A stretch of DNA of 64,000 nucleotides from Gnetum montanum (taxonomy: Eukaryota; Streptophyta; Gnetopsida; Gnetales; Gnetaceae). The notes under the pieces were generated by a model. It was not told where the DNA came from, did no database searches, and saw only the letters and a list, made by a program, of their open reading frames with translations. Numbering within the stretch: the stretch's first letter is position 1; the number at the start of each line of letters is the position of its first letter. Shown in pieces: positions 12,591-24,399 of this stretch. The position numbers and the translations under genes were made by a program. Where the stretch lies: assembly GCA_015680685.1 (NCBI GenBank), contig MNCI01025116.1, positions 65,175 through 129,174 on the forward strand, written 5' to 3'.

Positions 12591-13088
12591 ATGAAATGAG
12601 AGAAATCCCATACCTTTCTAATCCAACATTAATGAAGGGGGGAAAGGCTAAAAACCAAAGTAACAAGGTGTTTTTTCACCAAAAATTGGTTTTAGCAAGT
12701 TGTCAATTTTCTTAGCTAGGAAAGATGGGGGGAAGCTAACTTCCATAGGTTCAATGGTTTTTGGAAGGGTTTCACCACCAACTTTTGAAATTGGAAAAAA
12801 TTAGCAACAAAAATAAAGAAAGGGGAGGAAAGGTATCAACAATGGATTTTGTAGGAAAAAATTCATAGCAAGTGTTGTGAAAAACCAACACCCAACCACT
12901 TGCAACTTCTATGTTATAGTATCTATTATAGCAGGGAAGGGGTAACATTGGTTCTTTAAAGTTTTGGTTGAAAAAAATTAGAAAAACCTACAAATTAGAA
13001 AACTACTACAATTGAAAAAATTAAACATTGAAAAACTAAGAAATTTGGCATAGCAGCCTCAATCCCAAATCCCTAGGGCCTTTGAAAA
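12591..13088. other. Leader region of element G, no gene
   Basis: Purine-rich AT sequence with repeated GGGGAA and AAAATT words. No coding region or clear primer-binding site was found; a tRNA complement next to the presumed LTR edge could not be identified. Confidence 0.4.
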
Positions 13089-14510
13089 ATGAGATTTGAG
13101 GTGCCCTAGATAGTCTGGTAGATCACCCAAGGACTTACAAAATGCAAAATGAATGATATAAATATAAAAAATACAAATCTAAAAATTAAAAGAAAAATAT
13201 ATTGCACACAAATTGAAATTTTGAAATTTTATTTTAACAAATAAAGAATAAGTTCAAAAATGTGTACAGGAATTACCTATGAAAGAGAAAAAGAAGGTTC
13301 AGTAGGGTATGAACTCAAAGCTCATTGAAGCTAATGTGATCTGCTTCATGATTTGAGTGCTCAGACACTCCTAATGGTGTTAAATCTCATCTACTACAAT
13401 TTTAGATCTGTAACTTGGGTCACCACTAGGGATGAAAAAATTGAGAAATTTGTCTACTAGATTGCTCCATGTAGGGGATTGGGAATTCCAAAAATGCATT
13501 ATTGACACCAAAAATTGACAAGTCTTAGGGGGTAGTAAAGGAATTAATAGAATTACAAGGGTTCCACACTAGAAAGCTCCAAGAAGGCATGTTTCCGCAA
13601 GGTTGCAAGAGCTCTTGGAAGCCAAAATTACTACGTGCTTTGAAATGCAAAAGTGTGGAACCTAAAAGGGATATTGCGGTTTTGGTTTTAAAGGTTTTCA
13701 AGCATGCTTTTCTTACAAATTGGCTACAAATTTCTACCTCATACAGGTTAGATCAGTGCCAAAATTTAGGGGATTACCATTTATAGTAAGTGCTAAACCC
13801 CCATGGTCATTCCATTTACTATAAATATTAATCAGGGAACACCTTCTACACTATAGGTAGATCTTCCATGATGAGCCTTCTTCCATCCTTGCTAAAGTGG
13901 TTGGTCAACTTTGAGGTTGTTGGAGTACAAAAAACTTACTCATGTTGCTTCCACAATAGGGGTAGGTGAGACTTCCCTCTTATAGGTGTTTCTAAAGTAG
14001 GAAAGTATATACCCCTCAAAAAACCCATCAATTAGCCATTTTTGGTATCCAAAAAGGAATTTTTGAACCCTCCCTCTTCCAAGCCCAAATATATATACTA
14101 GATAACATTTCTTACTTGGGAAATGAGGCTTTGACCACTTATGAGGCATTTTTAGCCTCCAAAGTATGAAATATGTGACATTCTCCACCATGGATTACAA
14201 TCCTCATATTGACAATGAATTTTCACCTTGGGTTTTATGGGGTGAAGGATACATGACAGGAAATCATTATAACATACAAATTTTTATGGTGCTCCAAAGG
14301 TTTAACCCCGAGCACAACAAAAAAAGGAGGGGAGGGGAAGAAAAGTGCCAAAAAACCAAATGGACAATGAAGCCTAAAGGACTGATCAGTGGCTTCAAAA
14401 AAAGAAATAGAGAAGCCTAGTAGTTGAAGAAATCTTGGAGCAAGGTGTTGGTCCCTCAAACGCATTTGCTGAGTGAACCACAACTCAAAGTACAAAGTCC
14501 CAAGGTTTAC
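13089..14510 (-). repeat. Probable 5' LTR of element G
   Basis: The assignment rests on position (upstream of gag on the minus strand) and on a minus-strand TATA-like CTATAAATGG at about 13786-13777. An AT-rich segment follows downstream in the transcription sense, the same layout as the LTR of E. Its partner LTR was not found, so both edges are approximate. It contains open stretches (e.g. 14166-14420 plus strand) that I consider fortuitous. Confidence 0.3.
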
Positions 14511-14775
14511 CAATTAACCAACATGTTAGTGCCATATCATAGTCATGATGTCAACATTTATAATGCATTGTTGGCTTCATAACCATTTCCCTATGACCTC
14601 ATTTCCATTTCACTATCATAATCTTATCTCATTATCATAAGCACTATGGATCATGGCTTGACACTACTAAATCAAGTGTGGAAAAGGGATGTTCATGATA
14701 ACCAATGGTGGTGTTTTGTATTCTTTGTTTATGTCTCTTGGACCAATCCTCAAGACATCAACAAAGAGGGGCCAA
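14511..14775 (+). promoter_or_regulatory. 3' untranslated end and polypurine tract of J
   Basis: The last ~75 bases match, in sense orientation, the segment of E just upstream of its 3' LTR. The polypurine tract AACAAAGAGGGGCCAA (14760-14775) would prime plus-strand DNA synthesis. The match covers both the tract and the first bases of the LTR (TGAAACAC). Confidence 0.6.
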
Positions 14776-16531
14776 TGAAACACTATCAAAATTCATGTTT
14801 TAAATCCCATTTTTTAGCTTGAGGTAAAGTTTCATTGTAAATGTAAGATTTGTAGTATATGAGCTATAATATTGCATACTTTAGCTTTTTGGAGCTGAAA
14901 AATGATTTAAAAGTTCTTATTTCCTCACTTCTCAAGTAGAAATAGGTATCTAATGCCTATATCTAGGCTTGGGAAGGCTGATAATTCCTTGGAAATGACT
15001 AAAATATGCATTTCCATGGGTTTTGAAGGGGTATAATTCCAGCTACACTGGAGCCATTTTTAGTAGGCATACTAGCTATAGTAGCCATAATAGTTGCAAT
15101 AGCCAGCATAGACACCATTAAGACATGACAAAAATGCATTGTTGGAATGGCCATTTCTTCAAAGATAGCCAATGTAGTCATCCCAAGTCAACAATGGCCA
15201 ACATAGACAACACTTTCCATAGCAAGATTCACCTTTTTTGCAGTTCTTGTTCATCTTTCCATTTTCATCACATTTCCCATTTCCACCACCTTTAGCATAG
15301 GCCACCATGGCTAGTGTAGTTTGAATGTTGCCAACATAGTCACAAATGCCTATTTAATATTTATGGTAAATATATGGGTTTTGCGGTTGTAGCCCATCTT
15401 ATACTTAGTATTAAAGACAATAATACTAATAGTAAATGATCATTGACCACTATCAACATAGTCAAAGCACTATTAGCAGAGTCACAAAAGTTCATTTACT
15501 ATATATGATAAATGGATGAGTTTTGTGGATGTAGTCCATTCCAAACTTACCACAAATAGTGACTACACTGATAGTAGATGATCAACTATGCTGGCATTCG
15601 TAACCATTGAAAACCCACAATTAATGTCAATTTTTCAACAATAAATGGCAATCCCAAAATGCTAATACTAAACCTATAAAAATCCAATGTTGATACCGTT
15701 TCAAGAGCCCCCAATCTTTGGTAGGTCCAAACACTTTTACATTTTCCAACACTTTGGTAGTTCCAAACACTTCGCATTTCTTAGCATTTCTGGCATTTTG
15801 CAACCTCTTGGAAATAATAGCATTTTCCATTTTCCTATCAATGAAGGCCATTGCAACCCTTGCAACCTTGCTTACAATTTTGGTAGAAACTACCACTACA
15901 CTGGGCATAGAAACTCTCATGCAGTAGCTGTTGCACCAAAAGTATAATCCCATTTCTGTAGCCCTATTGTTGACCCTGGTGGAAACCAATAGAAAGTTGC
16001 TAGAAATTGGAGCTAGGAAGAAGCTAGATCATGGAGTTGTAGTAGAATGCAACCTACCTTCTCCAATGGACTTTGAGCTTCCACAAGCACTGTGTTATGC
16101 TTTTGGTACAAAACCTATACTTTATGAACCTTTATTCTTTATTTTTTATGAAGTTTACTATTCATATTATGGAAGTTTTAGTTTATGTTTCCATTTCTAC
16201 ACTTGTTTTCATTTTAGATCTACAACCATAATTCCATTTCCATTTTCATTTTCAAAGCCATTTACATTTCTATTTGCCATTTCTATTTAGGTTTACATTT
16301 TTGTTTTTATTTTCAATTCCAAGTTCATCCACAATTACATTTACATTTTCACAGCCATTTCCTTTTATGTTCCATAAGTCCCTAGGTGATTGACAATGTC
16401 ATTGAAAGCATCCTAAGTTCCACTTTCTGTAGGCCCTTGGGATTTGGGGTAACAACTGTTTTGATGCTTAGATCTTTTGGTTTTCCCATTCCAACAAGCA
16501 AAATTTTCTAGCTCCAATAGTTTGAAATATA
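14776..16531 (+). repeat. Element J 3' LTR (old)
   Basis: Partner of 1908-3355. It starts TGAAACACTATC directly after the polypurine tract. U3 (14990-15590) has scattered copies of TGTAGTCA-, CATAGACA- and TAGTC-type words comparable to the reiterated motif of the 5' LTR. The U5 part near 16370-16530 matches 3190-3355 (TAAGTCCCTAGGTGATT). Several overlapping open stretches at 15586-16290 are non-coding LTR sequence. Confidence 0.65.
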
Positions 16532-16906
16532 TTCTTTTAGGTATCCCTTAATGTCATATACCACATCAACATAATACGAGGCATAATTGCTTCCACTATC
16601 TATATATATCCTTAAGTTTTGTTAAAGAAATTATGTCATTTTTTCTCATAATAATTAATAGTTTATAAAAGCTTCCATCAATATTCTAATGTGTATGACC
16701 CACCAAAAGGAAATTGAACTCTACTACCTTAAAAATTCTTCTTACAATAAGTAATGAAAAATAAAATAAAACGTATTTATTCTTGATATGTTCACCATAA
16801 TTATCGATTTGTAGAAATAGTATACTAGATAAAGGCTTAAATTAAGAGTCTGGATTGTTATACAGGCATTCATCCACTTAGTATTATTCTCCATGTCTCA
16901 ATTTAA

Positions 16907-16984
16907 AATGATTAAGTAATGTAGTTATAAGTAATGATTAAGTAATGTAGTTATAAGTAATGATTAAGTAATGTAGTTATAAGT
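16907..16984. repeat. 26-bp minisatellite, 3 units
   Basis: Three consecutive units of AATGATTAAGTAATGTAGTT plus ATAAGT, identical by eye. Near-perfect copies inside strongly decayed H sequence indicate a recent local expansion. Confidence 0.85.
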
Positions 16985-17502
16985 AGTGTATATTTGTAAT
17001 ATTACTATACCTGTCAATAGTATTATTCTCTAAATCCCTCAAGTACTTTAACAAAGATATAATGGTAAACATGGAACCACCTAAGTATAGAATGGACTAA
17101 AGTAGCCAAAACTATCATATCCATACCCTTTAACTAGAATTACCATAAGTGATATTTGGAACATCTCTTTTTATGAACACCCTTAGATAAAAATAACGAC
17201 TTTAGAAATGATACTTTAGAATTTTCCATTCTATCATTAATGATGACTAAATAATTTTTCAACTACCTTGTTACAAGATCCATATGAATGTAATATTTTT
17301 TGCATGAAATTACATAATCATAATAATTTTGAAGCTCTCTTTTAATTCTATCCATTTAGAGGATCCTTTGTACACTTCTTTCTTTTTCTCAAAGTATGAC
17401 ATGTTTTACGAATTGAAAATACATGTATTTTACTAAAATTTATATTTGAATAATATCTATTAAAAATATTTGATAACTAACTCTTGATAATACAAGATAA
17501 TC

Positions 17503-17611
17503 ATTGGTATTATAATTAACCTCTTGAAACATTTTTTATGAGTGATAGAGGCTTTTGGATTTTTATGAGTGCCATTGGTATTGTAATTAACCTCTTGAAA
17601 CATTTTTTATT
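17503..17611. repeat. Partial 71-bp tandem duplication
   Basis: ATTGGTATTATAATTAACC with the following ~18 bases (17503-17540) recurs at 17574-17611 with one substitution. The offset is 71 bases. It is a local duplication in the H remnant. Confidence 0.7.
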
Positions 17612-18586
17612 GGTTTTTTGCTTGAAGCATTGAAGAAACATGCTTGTTATGGATCTTTATAGAGGATATCCCTATGCATTGTGAGTTAGACACACTTGAT
17701 TTCAAAGATAATATGTTGTCCTTTAAATGCCCATTTTGTAATTTCTTGATCCAATAAGTAATTTTTAATGTAAACATATCATTTATTCTTATTTTCTTAT
17801 ATAAAAACAACTAAATCATTACTTCTTTCTTTTTCACTATTTTTTCAAGAAAGTGATTGCAAGGCTATTAGTAGTTCTATCTTCATTATTTATTTATTCT
17901 TACTTAAGCAAGAAGATGTCAAGTTAGCTAATGAAATGACAATGTTATTATCTATTCTCATAAAAAAAGTTGAATTTCACATTTTAAATAGCTTAATTAG
18001 CTATTTATCTAAATGAAACTAGAAAGATAAAGAATCAAACTTATAAGAATATTTTTCTTGTAACTAGTATATTATCAACTATGAATCTCCTAGCATTTTT
18101 GTCTTTAATTCTACAATCTCTTTAGATATTATTAGTCCCCTCATCAATCCTCATATTTTATAGTGTTGTATGTACATGGAAATGTGAGCTAGAAGGAGAA
18201 TGAGATTAACTTTCCTTTATGCATAAGAAAGATAATGTTGTTGCTAGCTCCTTATAGGTTTTTTGATCCATCAAAGTAGATAATAAGCTTGTATCATGTT
18301 TCTTGCGCTTGTTTCATTACTAGAATAGCCACTTTTAGTAATTTTTTGTTAATCATGTAAGAAGATGATGGAGAAAAAAAATTAATTATATTGTAATATA
18401 TTTTCCTTTTATGCAGTGTTGGGACTCATACTCTCACTCATATTCTAGAAGGATGATGGCCCATCTCATCAAACTAGAGCTCTTGTAAGCATTTTTCAAA
18501 ATTTATGTTAACATGTTTTGATGATTAAACATAATATTTTTATTTTCTAATAAATATTTCTTCAACGTTTTAATGGTATATACTAG

Positions 18587-19480
18587 TGATGTGTTTTAGT
18601 TTGTGATGTCAACTAGGCCCTTTTGACAAGGCCCCATCGACGTAGTCTATTGTGTTGATGCAACCCCATTGACATAGGGGTCTATTTAGGACTATAAATA
18701 TGAGATCACTAGCTCCATTTATGGCATTCATTTTTTATAGTAGTATTAAAGCTCTTGTAGTTTGTCCATTTTAAAGTTATAATATTTTTCTTGAGTGCTT
18801 GCAGTAGGAGTCATTGAGTGTATAGATCTTTATTCGAGCATTGTTGTACTTGAGCATGATAGTGTGTGCAACATTAAAGACAAAGTTTGTGATAAATCTT
18901 GTAGAATTATAGATAGCTTAAATGTTAAATTTATGCATTTAATATTTTCAACTATTTATTTATTAAATGTTTTGTAGTAATTAAGATAATGAAGTAACTA
19001 AGCAAAATAAGATAGATAGATTAAACACATAAGTACGACGACTTTGAGCATAAGACATATTTTCTTGGTAATCCTAGTAGCATTATTGTTTGGTATGCCT
19101 AGTAGCATAATGCTTGGTAACCCAGTAGTGGATACATGGGTCAAGACATGTGTGAAGAGCAAGACCAGATGCTTATGTTAGGACTAGTTAGATACTAGTT
19201 AATTAGTTAAATTAAATTAGTTAATCAAATTACTTTATCTTTCTTTAAACATGAAAATCATAAAATACAAAATGATAAAAATCATATGTCCCAATTACAC
19301 TTAACCATACCAGTGTATGTCACCAGTGTAATTGGGAAGACAACAAGTGACCTTAATGCAAGATTTACTTCCTAGAAAACTAATGCATTGGAAACTATAA
19401 AGTTCATGGAATTCGACAAGGTCATGTGTGGATGCTTGTGATTTCTATGGTTGGGCATAGGGGTACCTTGCTACTCATCA
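18587..19480 (+). repeat. Element A 5' LTR
   Basis: 894 bp, begins TGATG and ends TCATCA. TATA box TATAAATA at 18693-18700, so transcription would start near 18725. U3 holds TCAACTAGGCCC and TTGACAAGGCCCCATCGACG words. The distal part has three spaced copies of TTGGTAAYCCTAGTAG-like sequence (19065, 19090, 19114). In a 150-base stretch compared by eye it differs from the 3' LTR at roughly 15% of positions, mostly transitions. Confidence 0.9.
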
Positions 19481-19481
19481 A

Positions 19482-19499
19482 TGGCACAATTTTCAAGGA
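19482..19499 (+). promoter_or_regulatory. Primer-binding site, tRNA-Asp type (decayed)
   Basis: TGGCACAATTTTCAAGGA begins one base after the LTR. The Athila-type site complementary to plant tRNA-Asp is TGGCGCCGTTGCCGGGGA; the visible differences are mainly C-to-T and G-to-A changes. Confidence 0.7.
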
Positions 19500-19631
19500 C
19501 TTTTTTTTTGAAATATGTGCTATCTAGGATTAGTGAATATTATATATATCATTGGATGAGCTCAAGGTCAACATCACTTTCACATGACATATAACTACTG
19601 ATCATACTAATAATTTTATTTTTTTTGCAAA

Positions 19632-22060
19632 ATGTATTCTTCCCATAGGCATGAAGTTGTCAAATCACTAATCCCACAAGAGTGCAAAGTGGTATACACT
19701 AATCCAAATGAGTATGTACTAAAATTCACCTTCATCCTACATCAAGATGAATAGCTGTGATGGCATGACATGAAAGGCAATATTATATTGCCCCCAATCG
19801 ATCTATTCTTGGGATGCTATTACAAATCCTTAAAAAGTTCAGAATCTTAGATCTTCATGAGGAATATGTTCTGGACAATCATGACACTCAAGATTACCAT
19901 CCCATTGAAATACAATGAAAGCAAGATTGACACCAAGAAAAGCATCATGAGCTTGCAAAGGAAAAGCATTTCACTAATCCCTTGTTCCTACTAAACTAAT
20001 ATGATAATGTGGATCCTCCTCTTGAAGGTTCTCAATATGAAAATTATCCATCATATGTTGTTGATGATGAGGGTGTGACCCTAAACCTTTGATTTATTAT
20101 TCATAAGCCAAGTTTAGAAAAAAGTGACAGTCATGGTAGGTTGTAATGAACAAATAGGTGGTGGTAGACATTATGGTGGTAGTGGTATTTCACCTTCTGC
20201 TTCATTCTCTTAATCTAATTTTGAACATTCCTCTTCATGTTTTGGTTTTCATAGAAGCCACCGTTGGAATAATCATGGTGAAGATGATTGACAAGACAAC
20301 AGAGACCATCAAGGCCATCAAGAATGTAGAGATGATAGAAATCATCATCCATGTCATCATAAAAATCATGATGATGAACCTCTATTGGTGACTCAAAGCA
20401 TGATCAACATTGTAGAGGTAGTAAAGATTCCAACTAGTCATGTGAGAGATATCCAAATCAACCATTTAGACATGAATAATATCTTACAATTTGAGGGGGG
20501 ATATAACTCTAATCTACAAACATACCTACAAGCCTTCCATAATGCCTATGCCTTACAAAATATAGAAAATGAGTGGCATAACTCAAGCTTTTTCCCAGGA
20601 CACTCATCAAGGAAGTTGAAAGTTGGTACCAGTCCTTAAAGCTAGAATCTATCCACAAATGGAGTACCATGTTGGAGCTATTCAATAACAAATATCAAAT
20701 GTAGTCTAGAGTTTCTAATTTGAGGAGCCAAATGCAAGGATGGAAACAAGAAACACATGAACCCTTGGATGCCACTATGGGTATATATTATTCTCTCTTA
20801 CACTGATGCCCTAGCCATGGTTATTCTTAAAGGAAACAACTTCACCACATCATAGATGGGCCCAAAGTAGAAACTAGAAGAAATCTCAAGGTGTATGCCC
20901 AAGGGAGACTATCTAAACTAAGATCTTATTAGATCCAAAGGCTAATAGAGTAGGTAGCAAAAAAATAAGGTGAGATGTGAAAGAGGAAAAGTACAAAAGA
21001 GTATAATAGAGACCCTTCCATCAGGTAAGGAAGGTTTAATTTTTTCATGAGGAGGAGTCACCACTCGATGAAGTGGTAAACAAGAAAATCTTATCTATCC
21101 AAAAATCTGTTTGATATTTTGGCAAAGATTCATAAATTATGGAACTCTTTGGATGAAAAATTTCAAACTACTATGAAGATTTCTGAAGAATCCAAAGAGA
21201 AAAAAAGTTATCATAATTGTAAGAGGTGAAAAGAAGATAAATGTGCCTACCAAAAAAGTAAGGGCAAAGCTACTTCCATAGAGGAAGTTATGGAAATTGA
21301 CTTTGATGATGAAACTAGTTGTGACATTTGTCAATATAAACATCGAAAGGGATGTTGCCCTATAGTGTCACACTAACAAGAGTCTATGATGTGTGCATTG
21401 AGTCCTTGACTAGCACATAGGAAATCACATAGATGAGTACCTTATCCTTAAGGAAATCCAAGGTAGTTTCATCGATAACAACAAGCTTATTACCCAAGTG
21501 GAGCTCCTCCACAATCATTTGAGCAATACCAACAATGGTACCAACCACAATCATAGGGAATGCCACTGTCAAGGCAAAAATACCCTTACAGGTAACCAAA
21601 TCTATATAGGTACTATGTTTAGCAACTGGTCTCTCCAAGAATTTTTACAAGTCATGTCTCATTTCAACATTACTATTACTCTCCAAAGTATCACTGAATA
21701 CATTTACCATCTACTTGAGGAAAACACCTATATCCATACCATCCTCTACATTCATCTGCACATACACCTCTACCCTCAACCCAATTACCAACTACTTCAT
21801 CCATGTAGAGTGAGATTCCTCCATAGCCATAGCACAAAACACTATGAGGGTTGTATATTCACAATCAGCTTTCTAGATGAGTGGTTTAGATAATCAATCT
21901 AGAAAAGGATCCTTATTTTGACCCAACAGTCCTCTCCAACTCTCACAACTTAGTACAGCTGATCACCTTGCATCTTCAACACCCTCATCCTATGCATCAA
22001 ATACCTTTGAGTGTGCTTCAAACAAAATGCTACCTCATATCCACATAGTGATGTTAACTC
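19632..22060 (+). pseudogene. gag: gag of element A
   Basis: Structural protein of the virus-like particle. The chosen start at 19632 aligns with the ATG at 43658 in element C. Landmarks in order: CKVVYTNPNEYVLKFTFILH (19686 on); a His/Asn-rich low-complexity part (20150-20390) ending DDEPLLVTQSM; the gag core with LQFEGGYNSNLQTYLQAFH (20480-20540) and YYSLL..HHIIDG..ETRRNL (20790-20900); and the zinc knuckle CDICQYKHRKGCC at 21320-21358 (CX2CX3HX4C, complete). A Pro/Tyr/Gln-rich tail follows. Many stops and frame changes. Confidence 0.8.
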
Positions 22061-22099
22061 ATGCTATTTATGATTGGATCAAGGTTGGTAATCTTCCCA

Positions 22100-22780
22100 T
22101 GAAAATATCTAATCTAAGAAGTCCACTCATTTACTTGTAGACCACTAGACATGAGCCATGAAAGGCTCTTCTTGACTCTATTTTTGGTGTCAATATCATC
22201 TCCCATGACATGTACAAAGCTTGGAACCTACAACCTCTCAAGAAGAGAAACATTCATTTGGAATTGGCCAACTAGTCAATTACTATCCCTCTAGGATTAG
22301 TATAGAACATTGTAACCATAGTTTGTGTGTGGTCCTATCCTACTGATTTTCTAGTGATCAAAGTTAAGAATTGCAAAGGTGACTTTTCCATCATTATGGG
22401 AAGAGCTTGGTTAAGCATGGTTGATGCATGTATGAGTATAAGGGACCTCTCCTTGGAAATCTCTAAGGATAATGAATTTAGATAGCTAGAGAAGAAATGT
22501 ATTCCATGCATCGTGTACAAAAATAACGAGTGCAATTATGTGTAAGAGATTTGGTCCATCAAAAGCACATACATTAAAACATGTAATTAGTGTGCACAAG
22601 AAATTGATATTCAAAGGTGTCTATATGCAGAAGTCACAAAATGGGAGGGCACCCATTAAATAATAGTTAACTCAAAAAGTGGCACATTATACATGGAACC
22701 AACTGAGAGCCTAACTTGTGCTTATGTTAAAAGCATGGATGAACTTGAATAACTTCATCTTCAACTTTTTGATGAAGATA
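22100..22780 (+). pseudogene. Protease region of element A
   Basis: Retropepsin region. ITR-like YLQTTRHEP..ALLDS and MYKAWNLQPL align with element C, where the active-site motif is clearer (LLDFGSEVNLI). Further on is VIKVKNCKGDFSIIMGRAWL (22360-22420), the family's (I)LGR.WL block. A CIPCIV segment follows near 22500. Frame changes and stops are frequent. Confidence 0.65.
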
Positions 22781-22959
22781 ATGATACCTATTGGGGAGAG
22801 TTGAAAATCCATGATAACTTCAAGCAAGAGGCCTTAGAGCTAAAAACTTTACCATCTATCATGGAGTATGCATTCTTAAAAATTAGTAAGTTGATCATAA
22901 ATAATGCCAAATTTTCTCGTAAATAAAAAGTAAGGCTATTAAATATGGTTAACAAATGG

Positions 22960-23590
22960 TCAATAGTCTTTTCTTGGTCATATCTTGAGCTGACTAGAAT
23001 CGATCCAAGGATCTACCAGCATCACATTTACATGAATCCATCCATGAAGCCAAGAAGGTAGCTATAGAGACAAATGAATCCCAAATTGAAGTACGTCATC
23101 AAGAGGAAATAGAATATCTCCTCAAGGTGGGGTTCATCTATCCCATTGTAGATAGTGAGTGGGTTACCCACTCATAATTGTGCCAAATAAAGGTGGTAAG
23201 TGGTGTGTCTACATCAACTTTAGGCTATTGAACATTGAAACATTTAAAGATCATATGCCATTGTCATTTGTTAACCAAGTGTTGGACACTATCTCTAGGC
23301 ATTGCTATTATAGCTTCTTGGATGGTTAGAGTAGCTATAACTGAATCCAAATTGCAGCCAAAGATTAGGCCAAGACAATATTCATGAGTCCTTGGAAGAC
23401 TTTTGCATATCGTAAGATGTCATTTTGTCTATGTAATGCCCCTACAACATTTCAATTCCTAGTCCTTAGCATCTTTTAGTAGTAGATCAATAGTGGTGTG
23501 GAAGTTTTCATGGATGAATTTTCCACCTATGGAGCTACATTTGAGCAAGCCTTGGACCACCTTAAGTAAGTACTAAAGAGATGTGTGGAA
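22960..23590 (+). pseudogene. Reverse transcriptase of element A
   Basis: RNA-dependent DNA polymerase. In order: EEIEYLLKVGFIYPIVDSEWV (about 23100-23160), the KWCVYINFRLLN block (family form K.R.C.DFR.LN, 23195-23235), CYYSFLDG.SSYN.IQI (23300-23350) and KMSFCLCNAPTTFQ (23415-23450). The catalytic box reads FMDE (about 23505-23517) where the family has (Y/F)xDD, so the second Asp is lost. The following ETNLQLK..SHLMIQEGIVLGH stretch is typical of Athila RT. Non-functional. Confidence 0.8.
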
Positions 23591-23929
23591 ACAAATCTAC
23601 AACTCAAATAGCAAAAGAGCCATCTCATGATCCAAGAAGGCATTGTACTAGGGCATAGAATCACTCAAGCAAGGATTAAGGTAGACCATAAAAATAGAAG
23701 TTATCCAAGGAATAGCACACCAACTAGAGATAGTTAAAGATGTTTGGGCATTCCTTGGACACACTGGCTACTACTTATGATTCATAGAGAATTTCTCTAA
23801 GATCAAAAAACTATTGGTAGAGCTTACAAATAAAGAGGTAGCTTTCATATAGACTAAGGAATGTGAACGTGCATTCCAATAGTTAAAGAAGAAACTCATG
23901 GAAATACCAATCCTATAGGCACCAGATTG

Positions 23930-24330
23930 ATCTAGGCCCTTTCACATCATGATGAATGCATCTAACGATGCCTTGGGAGCAATGCTAACATAGTTAGATT
24001 ATAAGAAACATCCATACTACATCCACTACATGAGCTGAAGCATTGTTGGAGCACAATTAAATTACATCACCATAGAGAAATAATTAATGGTAGTGGTGTA
24101 TGCTCTTGAAAAGTTTAGAAACTATGTGCTTGAATACAAAGTATCTGTGCACATGGATCATAATGTAATTTGCTTCCTCATGAACAAGTTAGCGGTGATC
24201 CCTCGTATTATACGATGGCTCATGATCTTTCAAGAATTCATTCTCACAATGGTAGATGAAAAAGGGATAAAAAAGGTGATCATTAACCACATCTCTTGCT
24301 TAAGATGGGATAATAAAGAGAAGGAGAGCC
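23930..24330 (+). pseudogene. RNase H of element A
   Basis: Degrades the RNA strand of the hybrid during reverse transcription. DALGAML.QLDYKKHPYYIHY (23968-24030) is the start of the domain in gypsy elements. It is followed by NYITIEK.LMVVVYALEKFR (24060-24120), YVLEYKVSVHMDHNVICFLMN and the RIIRWLMIFQEF block (24205-24240). The 106-codon frame from 24087 is the longest intact part. Confidence 0.8.
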
Positions 24331-24399
24331 CACTTTCTAATTTTTTTCTAGACAAACTCTTCTTTATAAGAGTACTAATTGACCAAACACTTGTAAAAA

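Larger units (their letters stand above)
8308..14510 (-). mobile_element. Element G: minus-strand Tat-type element, gag plus protease only
   Basis: Read on the minus strand it has a probable LTR (about 13089-14510), a leader, gag (12246-9640), protease and linker (9600-8890) and a 3' UTR minisatellite (8414-8308). Reverse transcriptase, RNase H and integrase are absent between protease and minisatellite. G is therefore internally deleted or was mobilised by proteins of other elements. It lies inside J in the opposite orientation. The boundaries are estimates: no target-site duplication and no second LTR could be confirmed. Confidence 0.45.
1908..16531 (+). mobile_element. Element J: old Ty3/gypsy Tat-type element with element G inside
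   Basis: It is defined by the direct LTR pair and by a plus-strand integrase remnant at about 5850-6570. The sequence just before the 3' LTR (14700-14790) matches, over about 75 bases, the polypurine tract and LTR start of the younger element E in the same sense. This includes the shared string AAAGAGGGGCCAATGAAACA, which fixes J's orientation as plus. No gag, protease or reverse transcriptase could be found between the 5' LTR and the integrase; that interval of about 2.5 kb is too short for a complete set. Target-site duplications are not recognisable. Confidence 0.6.
16532..18586 (-). pseudogene. pol: Element H pol, distal part: RNase H, second RNase H and linker
   Basis: This continues the minus-strand pol of H that is interrupted by element A. 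From 18586 downward the translation gives LKKYLLENKN and LMRWAIILLEYE, equivalent to the end of the RNase H domain of Tat elements (KLRHYLL..., RWAILLSEFE). About 18330-18130 then reads YFDGSKN..GASNNIIF and SFSF.LTFPCTYNTIKYED. This matches the additional RNase H domain of the Tat lineage (YFDGS...GAG, LTFPCTNN.AEYEA), an RNA:DNA-hybrid nuclease fold. The linker at 17810-17607 is open (67 codons). No integrase core could be read between 17600 and 16532. Many stops; dead. Confidence 0.7.

Noticed and set aside
15586-16290. Several overlapping open frames on both strands, the longest 120 codons
   Set aside because: They lie inside the J 3' LTR and have no motif; frames on both strands overlap the same bases.
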